From assembly GCA_018105865.1 (NCBI GenBank), contig CM030835.1:1655816-1719815 (forward strand): a DNA stretch of 64,000 nt, read 5' to 3'. The translations under genes and the position numbers were made by a program. Each line of letters opens with the position of its first letter. Position 1 is the stretch's first letter. Shown in pieces: positions 42,801 through 54,610 of this stretch. The stretch comes from Metaphire vulgaris. Its lineage: Eukaryota > Annelida > Clitellata > Crassiclitellata > Megascolecidae. Under the pieces are notes generated by a model. That model saw nothing but the letters and a program-made list of their open reading frames with translations, was not told the DNA's origin and made no database searches.

Positions 42801-43329
42801 ACGACTCACCTGAAGAAAACTAACCGGTTCAAGTGGCCGTCCAGACGCACGAGGTTCAGGTACGAAAAGCTAACATCGCATGCTGCGCTCGTTTCTGTCT
42901 TTGTTGCGACCTATAAAATTGAGGAAGAAGAGAGAATGCTCTGGGAATAATAGGGATGTATTTAATTTATATATATTCCTTCATCATTTGGAAATGGATT
43001 TATATTTATAAGTTATAAGGCTAGCTAAGTGTTACTTATGGCAAATTTTGCAAGTAATTTTGCAACTAAGGGCTGAAAAAGCTGAGAAAATACCGTTATA
43101 ATAATACGTGTAGAACTTTGCCAATTTTTACTGGAACAGGCTAAAGATTGAATTATGATATCTTTATTAAATTCCGTCTTTAATTTTGCATGGCAGGTAC
43201 AAGCAGCATGGAGATGGATACTACAGACTACTGACTGTGCGCTACGAGAGCCTGCTGAATGTCAAATCAGGCCTAAAGAGTGACGACTCTATTAAGATCA
43301 CATCTGGAAGGATGACAGTTGACAGCTAA
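38884..43329 (+). CDS. HINFP: HINFP-like C2H2 zinc-finger factor (damaged, 5' end missing)
   Basis: Ortholog-like to histone H4 transcription factor HINFP, which activates replication-dependent H4 genes at G1/S. Exons: 38884-38935, 39696-39937, 40408-40495, 40831-40983, about 41419-41494, about 41783-41867, 42345-42480, 42744-42859 and 43197-43329. Diagnostic stretches: GEFCCLWRDCG; HAFHVKLKCV; IPDLPDQFVCGWQYC; LKEHLRSHSKEKLMLCPICG; QCSHCNK, LLRDHMRHH; YKCPFCDMTYPNPSSLRTHI; CHICSKRFYREARLTTHL; FKWPSRRTRFRYKQHGDGYY. Oddities: (AGC)n encodes nine serines in the second-exon linker; the first Cys pair of the finger in 40831-40983 is not found; TAA sits inside finger QCSHCNKC (about 41453-41455); TAG follows YRHT (41868-41870); the last finger's second His is replaced (HLKKTN). 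It is either decaying or affected by sequence errors. Confidence 0.85.
39190..39495 (+). mobile_element. Non-LTR retrotransposon 3' end inside HINFP intron
   Basis: Reads RYFSVCGCMLWNF, a stop, then SYIRSSLREYLFGLAYALQ, like the C-terminus of CR1/L2-type ORF2 proteins. It is followed by the 3' UTR shared with 19770-19895 and an (ATTGATTA)-type tail. Confidence 0.6.
39557..39632. repeat. (ATT)n microsatellite in HINFP intron
   Basis: Two (ATT)n blocks split by AAATT. Confidence 0.85.
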
Positions 43330-44215
43330 TGCACGCACTAAAAATGTCTATAATTAAAAAGCTGATTTACTGTTTTAGGGAGTTGTGATTTGTCCAAAAT
43401 TTGAGATATGTGGAAGGTAGCTCTTCCTTGATTTTTGGTGCTTTTAATGTTTATAAGGATGAAAATGCTTGTATTTCAAGTGTAGAATTGTTTCCTCATC
43501 CAACTCATAATTGTACATTGTGCTAAGCATCAATGCCCATTGGATTAAGTGAAAAGCAATAGACAATAACTGAAATAGATGTTGCGTGTGTTGTCATGTG
43601 CAAAGTTTCATTGGTCTCGAATGAGCGAGAGAAATAGCAAGGTACAGCTTTGGTGTCACTTTGTTATCAGGTCATTAAATTGTTTTCTAGGTGTTTTGGT
43701 TATATTGGTGTTGCCGGTTGTACATAATCGAATTTGCTTGCAGTTTAAATAGTTTGAAGCAATATTTTAAATTGCTGGTACTTTTTAAAGTGATATTACT
43801 TTGGAGTTATTATTTATATCTGTTGTACGGCAATTGAGTGGCGCCAGCAGCTCTGAGAATGTTATTCTTGATGGTCAAATGACATTTTTAGTTATAACTG
43901 CAGACTTAAAAGTCAAAGTGCATGGCGTTAATTTTGAAATTCAATTGCAAGGTTAATAATAATTGCGCTATAAAATTCAATTATACTGATTATTAAGTAT
44001 GTTTCAGCAGACTTTCGAACTTTTATTCTTTTGTAGCCTTTCACTTTAGATTTGATGACATTTTTGGAACAAAAGCATTGGGAAGAGAGAGAGAAGATTA
44101 TAGGTTTGTAATTTGTAAAACATACGTTTTATAATGTTTGTTTTCACTTAAAATATCTTTAACAGCCGCAAATGTCCTATGAATATTTATAATGTGTGCA
44201 AAGTAGGCCATGACT
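43330..44215. other. 3' flank of HINFP-like gene
   Basis: No further gene seen. AT-rich; presumably includes the 3' UTR. No unambiguous polyadenylation site is proposed. Confidence 0.5.
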
Positions 44216-44800
44216 TATCCACTAATAATCATCGTCTCAACAGCCAATAGCAGGCTCGAGTTGCTTAATGCATATTTATAAGTTTTGTCCATGGAGGTAT
44301 GAACCCAGGAGACGACATTACGTCATTTTTAGCCCAGGCTGCGTGAAGCCAGTAGCGCGTAGGCTAAATACAGTATAGTTCCTCTATGGTTAGCAGACCC
44401 AAATCATGTGTTAGAGGCCATCTTGGTAGACCCACACTGTGGCTGTCGTTAGAAAATTTCCCAGCTAGTCGGCTTGACCGAAATGACGTAATGCGGTCTC
44501 CAGGGATAATACCTCCATGGTCTTGCCATCGCACGGTGGCCAATCACAATTGTCGTCTCAACAGCCAATAATAGTTGTGAATAGCTTATGATTATTTATA
44601 TTTTGGCATAACACTGACCAATAAAAATCGTCTCAAAAGTGAGGCGCTCTATCTGTTTCGATGACTTCAGGTCTGTTATTTATGTTGTACTAAATTAATG
44701 AATAGTTGGTGTGTTTTGTTATCGTTTAAGACTGCGGCAAAAGTGAGGCGCTCTATCTGTTTCGATGACTTTAGGTCTGTTATTTATATTTGGTTTCTAT
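44216..44800. repeat. MITE-like palindromic element between direct repeats
   Basis: 44289-44520 begins CCATGGAGGTATGAACCC and ends GGGATAATACCTCCATGG; the inverted ends extend about 45 bp (GGAGAC...ATTACGTCATTT) with mismatches. The motif CGTCTCAACAGCCAATA occurs on both sides (about 44232 and 44554), and GTGAGGCGCTCTATCTGTTT occurs twice further right (44640 and 44736). No coding sequence. Confidence 0.7.
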
Positions 44801-46340
44801 AATAGCGAATAATATAGTGAATAATCTGAGATCGTGTCTTGGTAAATAGAAAAAACTTTATAAGGGCACTTCGCGCATAATATATTGCATTTTTGCATTA
44901 ATTTAAACGTTCCTAGCTGAAGATAAACGATCGGGAATTAGTAAATTGATACGTTTAGCACGCACTATTTATATAGCACCACTATTGGAATAATGTTTAC
45001 AAGCCAGTCTAATTCGAATATTTGTCCTTGATAGAAATTAAAGTTTTCACTTTGAAGCTTTGTAAGGTTAGCGCCTAGTAGCCCGGAAATTTCCAAAGCA
45101 TGTCAATTTATAACTAGCCGTCTGAACAGTGAAGATTGTATTATGACTCTTGCAGAACACTGTGGTCTACCCTGAAAGCGAAGATGGCCGAAGACGAGAC
45201 TAGAACATTGTTACCGTAATTTGGCTGCATCTTGATGTTCTGAAGAAGGAAAATGATTGAAGTAAGTATTTTGGGAATTTTCTTTGTGTTTGTATTTTAC
45301 GGCTTGTATATATAGTTAATTAATGTTTTCTCTGCTTAGGTAGTACGGCTTTTATTTGATGTTATGTAGGTTATCTACAGCTGTGTTGATTAGTTTTGAG
45401 TTTTGACTTGAAAGAGCTGAACAGAGTCACAGTCAATTATAAATTACTGATTTTTATCGATCAGCAAATAGCAGATATCAGTGACACCTTATGGAGACAG
45501 ACGATTTCTAGAGTTGTGTTACACTGTTTGATATTTCGATTGTTCTAACGTGAGAAATAGTAAAGTAGTCAATGAGTAAATGGTTGGTTTGTGATTGCTC
45601 ATTCAAGTGTAAGTGTGTATATGGCTGATTCTATTTTAGATATTTATTGGATATAACATGGCACAGAACAGACGAATAGCACTGATTGGATACCATGTAC
45701 TAGAGATGGACCAGAGAAAGCGGTGCTGTTTGATGAAGAAAAGATCATGAAGCCAGGTACTGAGTTATCACATCGTTGCGAATGCACGTTAAATCCATCA
45801 CAAAGTGAAGAATCATAAGTGCATCGGTGGACACATAGGTAGTTACACAGTGGCCCTGGTCAGATTTGAGCCCACTACCATCCGGCCGGCCGGCTGGATG
45901 GATGGCAAAAAAAACCTACTGCTATTCCATCACACCCCCTATCAGTATCATGTTGTTGTATACCGGTATATGGCTCTCTGATTCTTCTGTTTACATTACT
46001 TACTTATTTGAGTTGAGAGAGTTGTACTGGTTTTCTGTCTCGGTTGTACTTATTGTAAGGAATGTTCTCTTTATTAAAATATATTAATTGAATCTAATCT
46101 CTCGTGTTATCTCTCCTCCTGAGCTCAGCATCTAACAGTGTCGTGAGTTCATTGCATGGTATTAGGAAGACAATTGGTTGCAATATGAGAAAATGGGATA
46201 TTGATTGAAATTTGTGGGCCTGCATAAAAGAATTCTTTGTACAGGTGTTCTACAGTTTAGTTTAGATCATTTAAATGTGTGTGTGTGTGTGTGTGTGTGT
46301 CTTGCAATTGGAATTGATTGCGTTTCGTTCTGTTTTTTTA
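44801..46340. other. Stretch with no confident gene
   Basis: Possible exon at about 45655-45757 (reads GTEQTNSTDWIPCTRDGPEK then AVLFDEEKIMKPG before a GTACTG donor), unrecognised. (GT)n at 46277-46300. A 73-codon frame at 45866-46087 is uninformative. Confidence 0.25.
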
Positions 46341-46341
46341 G

Positions 46342-46798
46342 CAGACATTGATCCGTTGATTGGTCATTGCCACAACTTGCAAGATGACCGTCGTGCCAAA
46401 GAAGGTTTGTCAATGTGTTTGTCAATGAGCAGAGTCATTGGTTTGAAATGAAAAACCATTTAACATTGAATTTTGATGGGCTGAATAAAAGTGACCAACA
46501 GTTCGTGTTAACCAATCCCTAAGAAATTTGTTGAGACTTGGTCTGTGTTAATCCTCATCCGAACAAGGGGTCTGGTCAAACCCCACCCGTAAAGAAATAA
46601 TGCATAATTTATTATTGAAATATAATGTTTTGCCTAATCGTTGTTATGACTTTGTTTCTATGTAGTGCGGCTGCTAAAGAGCAACACAAATTATTTACTA
46701 GTCCAGATGCAATGAAGATGATACTTGCTGATATTGACAATGATAGTTTTGATACGGCACCCAGATCAATGCAAAGAAGAGCAAGATTAAATGACTAA
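46342..46798 (+). other. Two putative exons of an unrecognised gene
   Basis: 46342-46404 lies between a TTTTTTTAG acceptor and a GTTTGT donor and reads DIDPLIGHCHNLQDDRRAKE. 46666-46798 follows TTCTATGTAG and reads AAAKEQHKLFTSPDAMKMIL then ADIDNDSFDTAPRSMQRRAR to a TAA. The two frames do not join in phase, so they are either not adjacent exons or there is an indel. I do not recognise the family. Confidence 0.3.
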
Positions 46799-48537
46799 AG
46801 TGCACAGTTACAATAAATCTAATTTTTACCAGAATAACGATCAAACGTTGGTTAAAGACCGCTGACATTATATTCTATAAACCAACATTATATTAAATAT
46901 GGGCAGTACTATTCATGAATGAAGACTCAGAAAGATTGTTTTATTGGGTTTCACCAACAACCTTCTTTGCAAAACAAGCAAATAACGGTTAATTTTGTCG
47001 ATGAAACCCCATATTAAAAGACGACCCCATATTAAAAGACGACCCCATATTAAAAGACGAGTCTAAAAGACGAGTCTGTTGTTGAAATTCTGTTGTTTTT
47101 TTGGCATGTTCGGATGAGGTGTTAAATATTAGGGTCCAGTGGTGGCTCTAGGAAGTCGGTTGTGTTTTTGTCATTAATGATTATGAGAGAGTTTGGAGAG
47201 TTAACTTGTTGATGTAGGAGTGTGCACAAATGACAATTTGCAAAGGTTTTGGAGCCACTTTGGCACAATTAGAAACAAGGAAACAAGAACGATGTGATGT
47301 GATGTGATGTGGTTCTTTGCCAAATTTCCTTAGATCTCTGCAGCAATTGTATGCCTCTGAAGAATTTCTTTACACTGTTCTTTACACTTTTTGCCGGTCA
47401 ACTGCATAAATCTCTTGTATGCTTCTGAAAATCTGTTGATCTACCAAAGACATTTCTTTACATTTTTTTTGCAAATCACAGATTCTGCTCCTCCGCATGC
47501 TATATTTCCCATTAGGCACACCAGTGCTGAAAGTCTGTGAAAAAGGGTGCAGGAGCTGTCTTGGCACCCTCATTAAATGTGAATAATTTCTAAATTTCTA
47601 TAGCGCTTTTTAAATCTTAGTTTAGTAGTTTTGCAACAAGTACAAGGTGCTTTTACAATATTGGAACAGATATTGAAGAATTATGGGGGAAAATTTTCAT
47701 GCAGCTCCGCACATTGACCGACTTCCAGTCCTTCAGAATCTGTTAGATCTTACTGTTGTACCTATAAGTTCTCTCTCTCAAATGCCTAGGGCTGCGCTGA
47801 GTAACGCGAGTAATTTTTTTGGAGTCGAGTACTCACAATAGAATAACTAACTAAATAAAGAATAGAATAGATAAATAAATAAAGAATGACCAAATAAAGA
47901 ATGACCAAAGAATTTCATAAAAATTTGGCCTACCGTTCTTTGTTACAAATTATTAATCAGTCTTATATAGGTTATTCTTAATCGTTTTGCCCCAGTTAGT
48001 TAAGACGTTGTACACAGTGGGCCAAGTTAGTAGCAGTAAAATAGTTTATGTTCTGTAGCTTCTGTTATAGGCCTACTACACGTGAATACACTTGAATATC
48101 CAAAAAAATTGATAAGTAACTGTATCTATTGTTTTGCTTTGGTTAAATGAGGGCCATGAGGCAAATAATATGCATTATGTGACGTCTAACGTTTGCAAAT
48201 CATGTATTTTCGGTTTTACGCGAGTACCCGAGTACTCGTTAAGCTACTTGCCAACTGCTCGAGAGTAATAAACTACTCGGTCAGCGCAGCCCTAACGCAA
48301 ACATAGCACACATACAGCCAGTGTCCTTGTTCCTTGTGGCTAGCTATTTATTATTTTATTTCTGAAAAAAGTTTAATTCAAAAAATATAAAAAATTTAAG
48401 GTCCTTCAACAAAATATAAGTGTATAAGTGTTTATTAATATAAAATAATGTAAAATAATAATAATTCATTAATTCTGATGTATTTGTATTAATTATTCAT
48501 TGCATTTCTATTATTCATTGCATTTGTAAGGAAGATA
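46799..48537. other. Intergenic
   Basis: Contains a triplicated ACCCCATATTAAAAGACG (47005-47060), a fragment of the CAGTGGCGG MITE family (about 47139-47160), GTGATGTGATGTGATG (47293-47312) and a decayed stretch with TCGAGTACTC and CGAGTACCCGAGTACTCG (47820-48250). No gene. Confidence 0.55.
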
Positions 48538-49365
48538 TGTTGATGGATGATGGTGGGATGATGGTGATGATGAATGATGGTTGAGGTGATCTACCATAGC
48601 GTAGATCTCAAATTAATTGAATTTTAATTAATTTGAAAATTAGGCAAGCACCGAAAGGTCACTGCCCCGAGGGGCAATGACCAGCACTTGCCTACGCAGC
48701 ATTTTATCGCTGCTACCAATTTATCGGGCCCCCCGAACGGCTTGGTGACCGACCGACACTCGGAGGCGATCCCCGGTACCGGGGGTCGCTCCGTGTTGGT
48801 GGCAGCAGTCGAAACCACTGCTCCAAACAGGCCGGCGTCTATAGCAAACAAATCCCAATATTAATACCCAACGCCTGAACAGTCACCCCACCTGGCGAAT
48901 ACTGCAGCATTATAGAACAGGTATGATAGTAAAGGTGTACTAGAGCAGAGACAGCAGGCTGTTCGTCCGGCTGTTCGTTGTACGCAGGTGGTCGACGACG
49001 CAGCTGAGTATGTGAGAGCGTATACGTTAGCGTATACTGCGTAGAGCAGGACCTTGTTGCGCAAACTCAGACTGGTGGTCGATTAGCTGAAGAGTTTCAC
49101 TGATATGGGCGATGTATGAACGAATAACGGGAATTTGTACAAGAGTTTTACTTATGTCTGGACAAACATCTTAAACATCTTAACTGAGCGAATAGACGAA
49201 TAAGACATATACGGAACGGAAGAGCGAATAAAGGGGAATTGATATGTGATGGATGGATTTAATATCTTTACTTTTCAAAACCGTACGGTAAGCCTAATGT
49301 TGAATATCAATAGGATTTAAGTTTAATCCTTTGGCATTTGAAGTATATTTCATGAAATAGAAGCG
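48538..49365 (-). repeat. Left arm of second inverted repeat, with nested hairpins
   Basis: Matches 53460-54610 in reverse complement, including GATGG-rich outer ends, a GC-rich block (CGGTACCGGGGGTCGC) and inner sequence up to TTTCATGAAAT. Nested secondary structure: CAAATTAATT (48609-48618) against AATTAATTTG (48626-48635); AGGCAAG (48642-48648) against CTTGCCT (48687-48693), enclosing GGTCACTGCCCC / GGGGCAATGACC (48657-48682). Confidence 0.8.
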
Positions 49366-49523
49366 ACTGCACAGCTACAGACAATATTATAGAACAGGTA
49401 TTATAGTAAAGGTGTGTTAGAGCAGAGGGTATCTGTATCAGGACTGTTGAGAGAGATACACAGAAAGAGACAGACAGAGAGAGAGAGGGACAGAGACAGC
49501 GACAAAGACAGAAGAGGCACAGT

Positions 49524-49558
<35 letters not shown>

Positions 49559-50007
49559 ATTCAGTACGAAATCATTCGCTGGGGAGGCGTCATTTTGGAG
49601 AAAAACTTTTTTTGCCTTTCTTTTGAAGAATTTTAGTTGCGATAAGGCTTCCTGCCAGTCACGAAGTTCTGCGGGCTGCACTGCCTCGCTACACGCCACT
49701 GGGTTGTACGCCACTGGGTTGTACGTGCATGCGGTCCGATTGGCCGTCGACGACGCAACGCAGTGTACGATGCGAGGCGGCCGTCTGCTTAGAACAGCCG
49801 CTACGCGCCACTGGTGTACGCGCATGTGGTCAGCGATGCGAGACGAGAGTGAGGCCGCCTCGTCAGTTAGAGGAGTATGCATGTGAGAACCAGTTGCATT
49901 GAATTCTTGCTTAAATGTTTGAATCTGTTTTCTCGGATGGCTTCTCCTGGCAAGCGGACGAGATGGCTTAGGTAGAGATATTTGCAGATTGCTACAAAAT
50001 TTGTGTT

Positions 50008-50041
<34 letters not shown>

Positions 50042-50490
50042 CTATACAGCTATTGGTCTATATACCTATTGGTTGGTATAAAAATGCATACATAGCCTAC
50101 CTATTATACCTATTGGCCACTGTTTTGTTTTCAGGCGGTCATGAAAACGGAGTTTCAAGAACCAACGACGGCATTCAACGGCGCTATAGAAGTCGTTATC
50201 GAAATAACGAACCGTTGACGGCTGACGTGTGCTGCAGAATATCTTGTGATTCCGTGGAGCCAGGCAAGCCTAAATATATATTTCTTTCTTAGGGCCTATT
50301 TCTTTCTTACTAGGCCCTATGGTATAGATGGAAAATTGAATTAATGTTTGTCTATCTATGCCTTTGAGAGACAGTGGTTTTAATACTAAAAACCACTTCC
50401 AGTCCACAGAATTCCATTTTTCTCAAAATGTTTATGTGGACAATCTTTAAAATGATATATATGCAGCTTGCCCATTATTGATATAATTGA
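49366..50490. other. Inner region of second inverted repeat, left part
   Basis: (GA)n at about 49480-49558, a GC-rich block at 49660-49880 with a duplicated ACGCCACTGGGTTGT, and (AT)n at 50010-50038. 50135-50218 could be a short terminal exon (AVMKTEFQEPTTAFNGAIEV, then a stop) after TTTTCAG, but it is unrecognised. Confidence 0.35.
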
Positions 50491-53459
50491 GTATTGTTAA
50501 TTGCTTGAATATTATTGTTTATATATATATATTATGAATTTAATGTTTTAGTGTCTGAGAGAGAAGTCTGAAAGAAATCTGGCCAGAAGCAAAGAGACAG
50601 TCTTAACTGCAACCATATAGGACCTACCACATAATATATTGATTTGATTTAAAGATTTAAAAAATTGCACGTATCATTAAAGAAGAGAAACGACTGTGTT
50701 CAATTCTAAATAGGAGACCCTATAATTATAGAACCATTATATATATATAATAATTTATATAACAGATATATATAGAATATATATAGTGTATATAGAAATA
50801 ACTATAAACATATATATATAGAAGAGTCTAGTAGTATATAGAAGAGTCTAGTAGTCTATATATATATCTTCTAGTATATATAGAGGAGTATAGTATATAT
50901 ATAGAAGTATAGTATATATATAGAAGTATAGTATATATATGTATATATTATATAGAAGAATCTATATGTATATATTATATATAGAGGAGTCTAGTATATA
51001 TAGAAGATTGTATATTATAGAAGATTCTATTATAATTAGCATATAGAAGATTCTATAGTGTTATATAGTATATAATATACTCTAGTGTATAGATGTCTTA
51101 TATACTATGTAAAATGTGTTACTAGTAATATATGTTACTAGTACAGATAGGGGCGGTAAAGAATAGGGGCGGTAAAGGAAGCACAAATGCTTCTGCTAGG
51201 GGAAAAACCCCCTCAGTTTTCACGTTAGGGTAGCACAGGCGCCCTGATCTATATATAACAACAACACACCACCACACCCACCACAATTTAATCACTAGTC
51301 CAATTTAAAGTCATGCGTCATCATCGAAATTTTCTTAATAGTATCAATCATCGTTTTCTTTCAGCTGGGCTGGGTCTTGTCCATTCTTGTTTCAATTCTT
51401 GTTTCCAAAGTACAGTAATCGCAATTCATCCAACGCTAAAAATAAATAATAAAATAATATCAGTATTTTCCTGATTTGGGTGGGGGTCGGAAAAATCTGG
51501 AATCTTGGGTCCTACCCACCAAATATTTATGTACCAAAGTATTTATGTGGTTTATAGTTAAGATACCGAATAAAATTGGGGGGTCGACTATCCCTGGGAG
51601 GGGAGATGGCTTTGAACACACGGTGAACACACGGGGAGGGGACAGAGTGGGGGAAAGGGACTCTTCCCCCCCATAAGCTCAACATATTCCCTCCACCCTA
51701 AATCGCACCCTGGGAGGAATAAATTATAATTACAATAAATTACAATTATATTTAGTGTTAACGTTCATTCTCAGGCGTCGCTACTATATTCTCACCACAG
51801 CAACAGATTCTCACCACAGCAACAGCAACATACAGTCCAGGCAAGAGCAACATTTCAAATATAATGATAGGCCTAATATTAGAATTAGATTTGCGTCTGT
51901 CTTGCCTCTGAGAACACGTTGGAAAACCAGGCCCAGTAGCAATAATGGGCCTTTTAACATTCTACTTTTAATATTTTTGAAGTAATCTTTTTGAAGTAAT
52001 TAATGGACTTACGCGATGATGAACTGCATGGAGCTAGGATTTGTCGATTAAGCCGGTTTAAGCCGGTGATGAACTAATGGAGACGGATAGGGAGAGCTGT
52101 CATCACTGAAATTAACACCAACATTTATATTTATATTAGCATCACTGAAATTAACACCAACATTTATATTTATATTAGATTTTTTTTTAAACTTTGGACA
52201 CAGACATATTGATAAATTCAATAATGAAAAATAAGTTTCTCCTATTCTTTTGCATAAAATACAATGAAAAAGCGGTGTTTTAGAAGTATGAATCCATCTC
52301 ACCAATGCATGGACCAAAAAAGGCCCCATAATGTTGGGGATATATATAATAATCATATATATAATAAATTATAAAATTTATATATACTGTGTTAGGTTTA
52401 ATCTATATATTATATCTATATAATATATAAGCTTCTAATTTCATAATATTTGTTTGCTTATTATATAAAATACAAAATAATGACTGGGGGTTCAATATGA
52501 CTGTTTTATACACTAATGTTTTCCACAGTGCTTCCCTCCAACCAGGTTGGTCCAAGAAAGAAAAACTTTTTTTGGCAGGGTTGTGGACAAATGGAACAGG
52601 GGGCCAACAGTTGAGTAACGGATTATCTAGATAAAATAATCATGAATGCAGGGGCCTTAAAACCATTATTATTATTTATATTTGTTGTTTAATGTATGTG
52701 CGGCACCTGAACTATTATTATATAGGGTCCCAACTATATATATAATAACTGGTATAGGCCAGGCTCTCATATATATATATATAATAATATATATATAATA
52801 ATCATATATATAAATAATCAGTGTGCATATAAAATTTATATATAGGTCTATCTATATATTATATCTATATATTATATAAGCTTCTAATTTCCTATTTGTT
52901 GTGCTTATTAAGACTTGGACGGCTGGGTAAAACACAGTGTTTTATACACTAATGTTTTCTGGTCTCTTCCCTCCAAACAAGTCAATTAATTCCCCTCCCC
53001 AAAGACCTGGCTTCTGGATAAAACATTACTAGTAAAATTAAGGCCACTGACATTAAATAACATATTCCATCAATCAATCCATGCATCACATGCAAGTTTA
53101 AATTCCGTTTTTCGTTCGATATTTGTCCAAACATCGCCCGTATCCTGTATGAAGGAACAGTCTTATTCAGTTAATCGACCACTAGTCTGACTTTGTGCAA
53201 CAAGGCCCTGCTCTGCGCAGTATACGCTAACAGTACAGTACATACGACACTCTACGTACCCTCCTCCTGCGTACAACGAACAGCCCGCTGTCTCAACACC
53301 CTCTGCTCTAAAACACCTTGGACCTTGTTGCGCAAAGTCAGACTGGTGGCCGATTAGCTGAAGAGTTTCACTGATATGGGCGATGTATGAACGAATAACG
53401 GGAATTTGTAAAACCTTTTGTACAATATTGCGTGCGGTAGTCGCTAGGTGGAGCGACAG
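50491..53459. other. AT-rich core of second inverted repeat
   Basis: 50740-51130 is degenerate TATATAGAAG/TCTAG simple sequence. 52380-52550 and 52830-52980 are diverged direct copies sharing ATATAAGCTTCTAATTTC and GTTTTATACACTAATGTTTT. 52600-52780 contains a broken copy of the CAGTGGCGG MITE. 53220-53460 begins repeated ACGCAGTATACGCTAA blocks that belong to the right arm. No gene. Confidence 0.5.
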
Positions 53460-54610
53460 TTTCTATTGGGATATGTTTGCTTTCATGAAATATGCTTCAA
53501 ATGGCAAAGAATTAAACTTAAATCCTATTGATATTCAACATTAGGCTCTTACCGTACGGTTTTGAAAAGCAAAGATATTAAATCCATCCATCACATATCA
53601 ATCGCCCCTATATCTTATTCGTCTATTCGCTCAGTTAAGATGTTTGTCCAGACATAAGTGAAACTCTTGTACAAATTCCCGTTATTCGTTCATACATCGC
53701 CCATATCAGTGAAACTCTTCAGCTAATCGACCACCAGTCTGACTTTGCTCTACGCAGTATACGCTAAAAGTATATACGCTCTCCGTACCCTCCTCTTACA
53801 GCAACGTCGCCGGCCACCTGCGTACACCGGCTGTCTCAATACACTCCCTCTGCTCTAGTACACCTTTCCTATAATACCTGTTATATAATGCTGCAGTAGT
53901 CGCCAGGTGGATTGACGCTAAAAGTAACGTCGCCGGCCACCTGCGTACAACGAAAAGCCGGCTGTGTTAATACCCTCCCTCTGCTCTAGTTCACCTTTAC
54001 CCAGTGGCGGATCCACCGGGAGGGCCAGGGGGCCCGTGCCCACCCGCTTTTGAGTGCCTGGCCCCCCAGTGACTCCCCAGTTGGGACACTATACTTAATG
54101 CTACATACATTAAACAACAAATGGTTGGCCCCCCATGATTAGAAGTTGCCACCCCAACGGCCCCCTCACTTGCCAAATCCTAGAGCCGCCACTGCCTTTA
54201 CCTGTTCTATAATATTGCCTCGTGCAGCAGCAGTATTCGCCAGGTGGAGTGACTGTTCAGGGCGTTGGGTATTAATATTGGGATTTGTTTGCTATAGACG
54301 CCGGCCTGTTTGGAGCAGTGGTTTCGACTGCTGCCACCAACACGGAGAGACCCCGGTACCGGGGATCGCCTCCGAGTGTCGGTCGGTCGGTCCAAGCCGT
54401 TCGGGGGCCCGATAAATTGGTAGCAGCGATAAAATGCTGCGTAGGCAAGTGCTGGTCATTGCCCCTCGGGGCAGTGACCTTTCGGTGCTTGCCTAATTTT
54501 CAAATTAATTAAAATTCAATTAATTTGAGATCTACGCTATGGTAGATCACCTCAACCATCATTCATCATCACCATCATCCCACCATCATCCATCACCATC
54601 ATCCATCTAT
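53460..54610 (+). repeat. Right arm of second inverted repeat
   Basis: Inverted counterpart of 48538-49365, enlarged by internal duplications (GTACACCTTT and TCGCCGGCCACCTGCG blocks at 53750-54000) and by the MITE at 54002-54194. The hairpin module recurs at 54443-54494 (AGGCAAG...CTTGCCT). The 75-codon open frame across the GC-rich block (54285-54512, mirrored at 48624-48851) is probably not a gene. Confidence 0.8.
54002..54194. mobile_element. hAT-type MITE, third copy, with TSD
   Basis: CAGTGGCGGATCC to GAGCCGCCACTG, flanked by CCTTTACC on both sides (53994-54001 and 54195-54202). Absent from the matching place in the left arm, so it was inserted after the second inverted repeat formed. 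Confidence 0.9.

Noticed and set aside
48642..48693. tRNA gene
   Set aside because: It is a single long hairpin with no cloverleaf or A/B box.
48624..48851. 75-codon frame mirrored at 54285-54512
   Set aside because: Open because of the GC-rich hairpin block; no family resemblance and the copies differ in frame-affecting ways.
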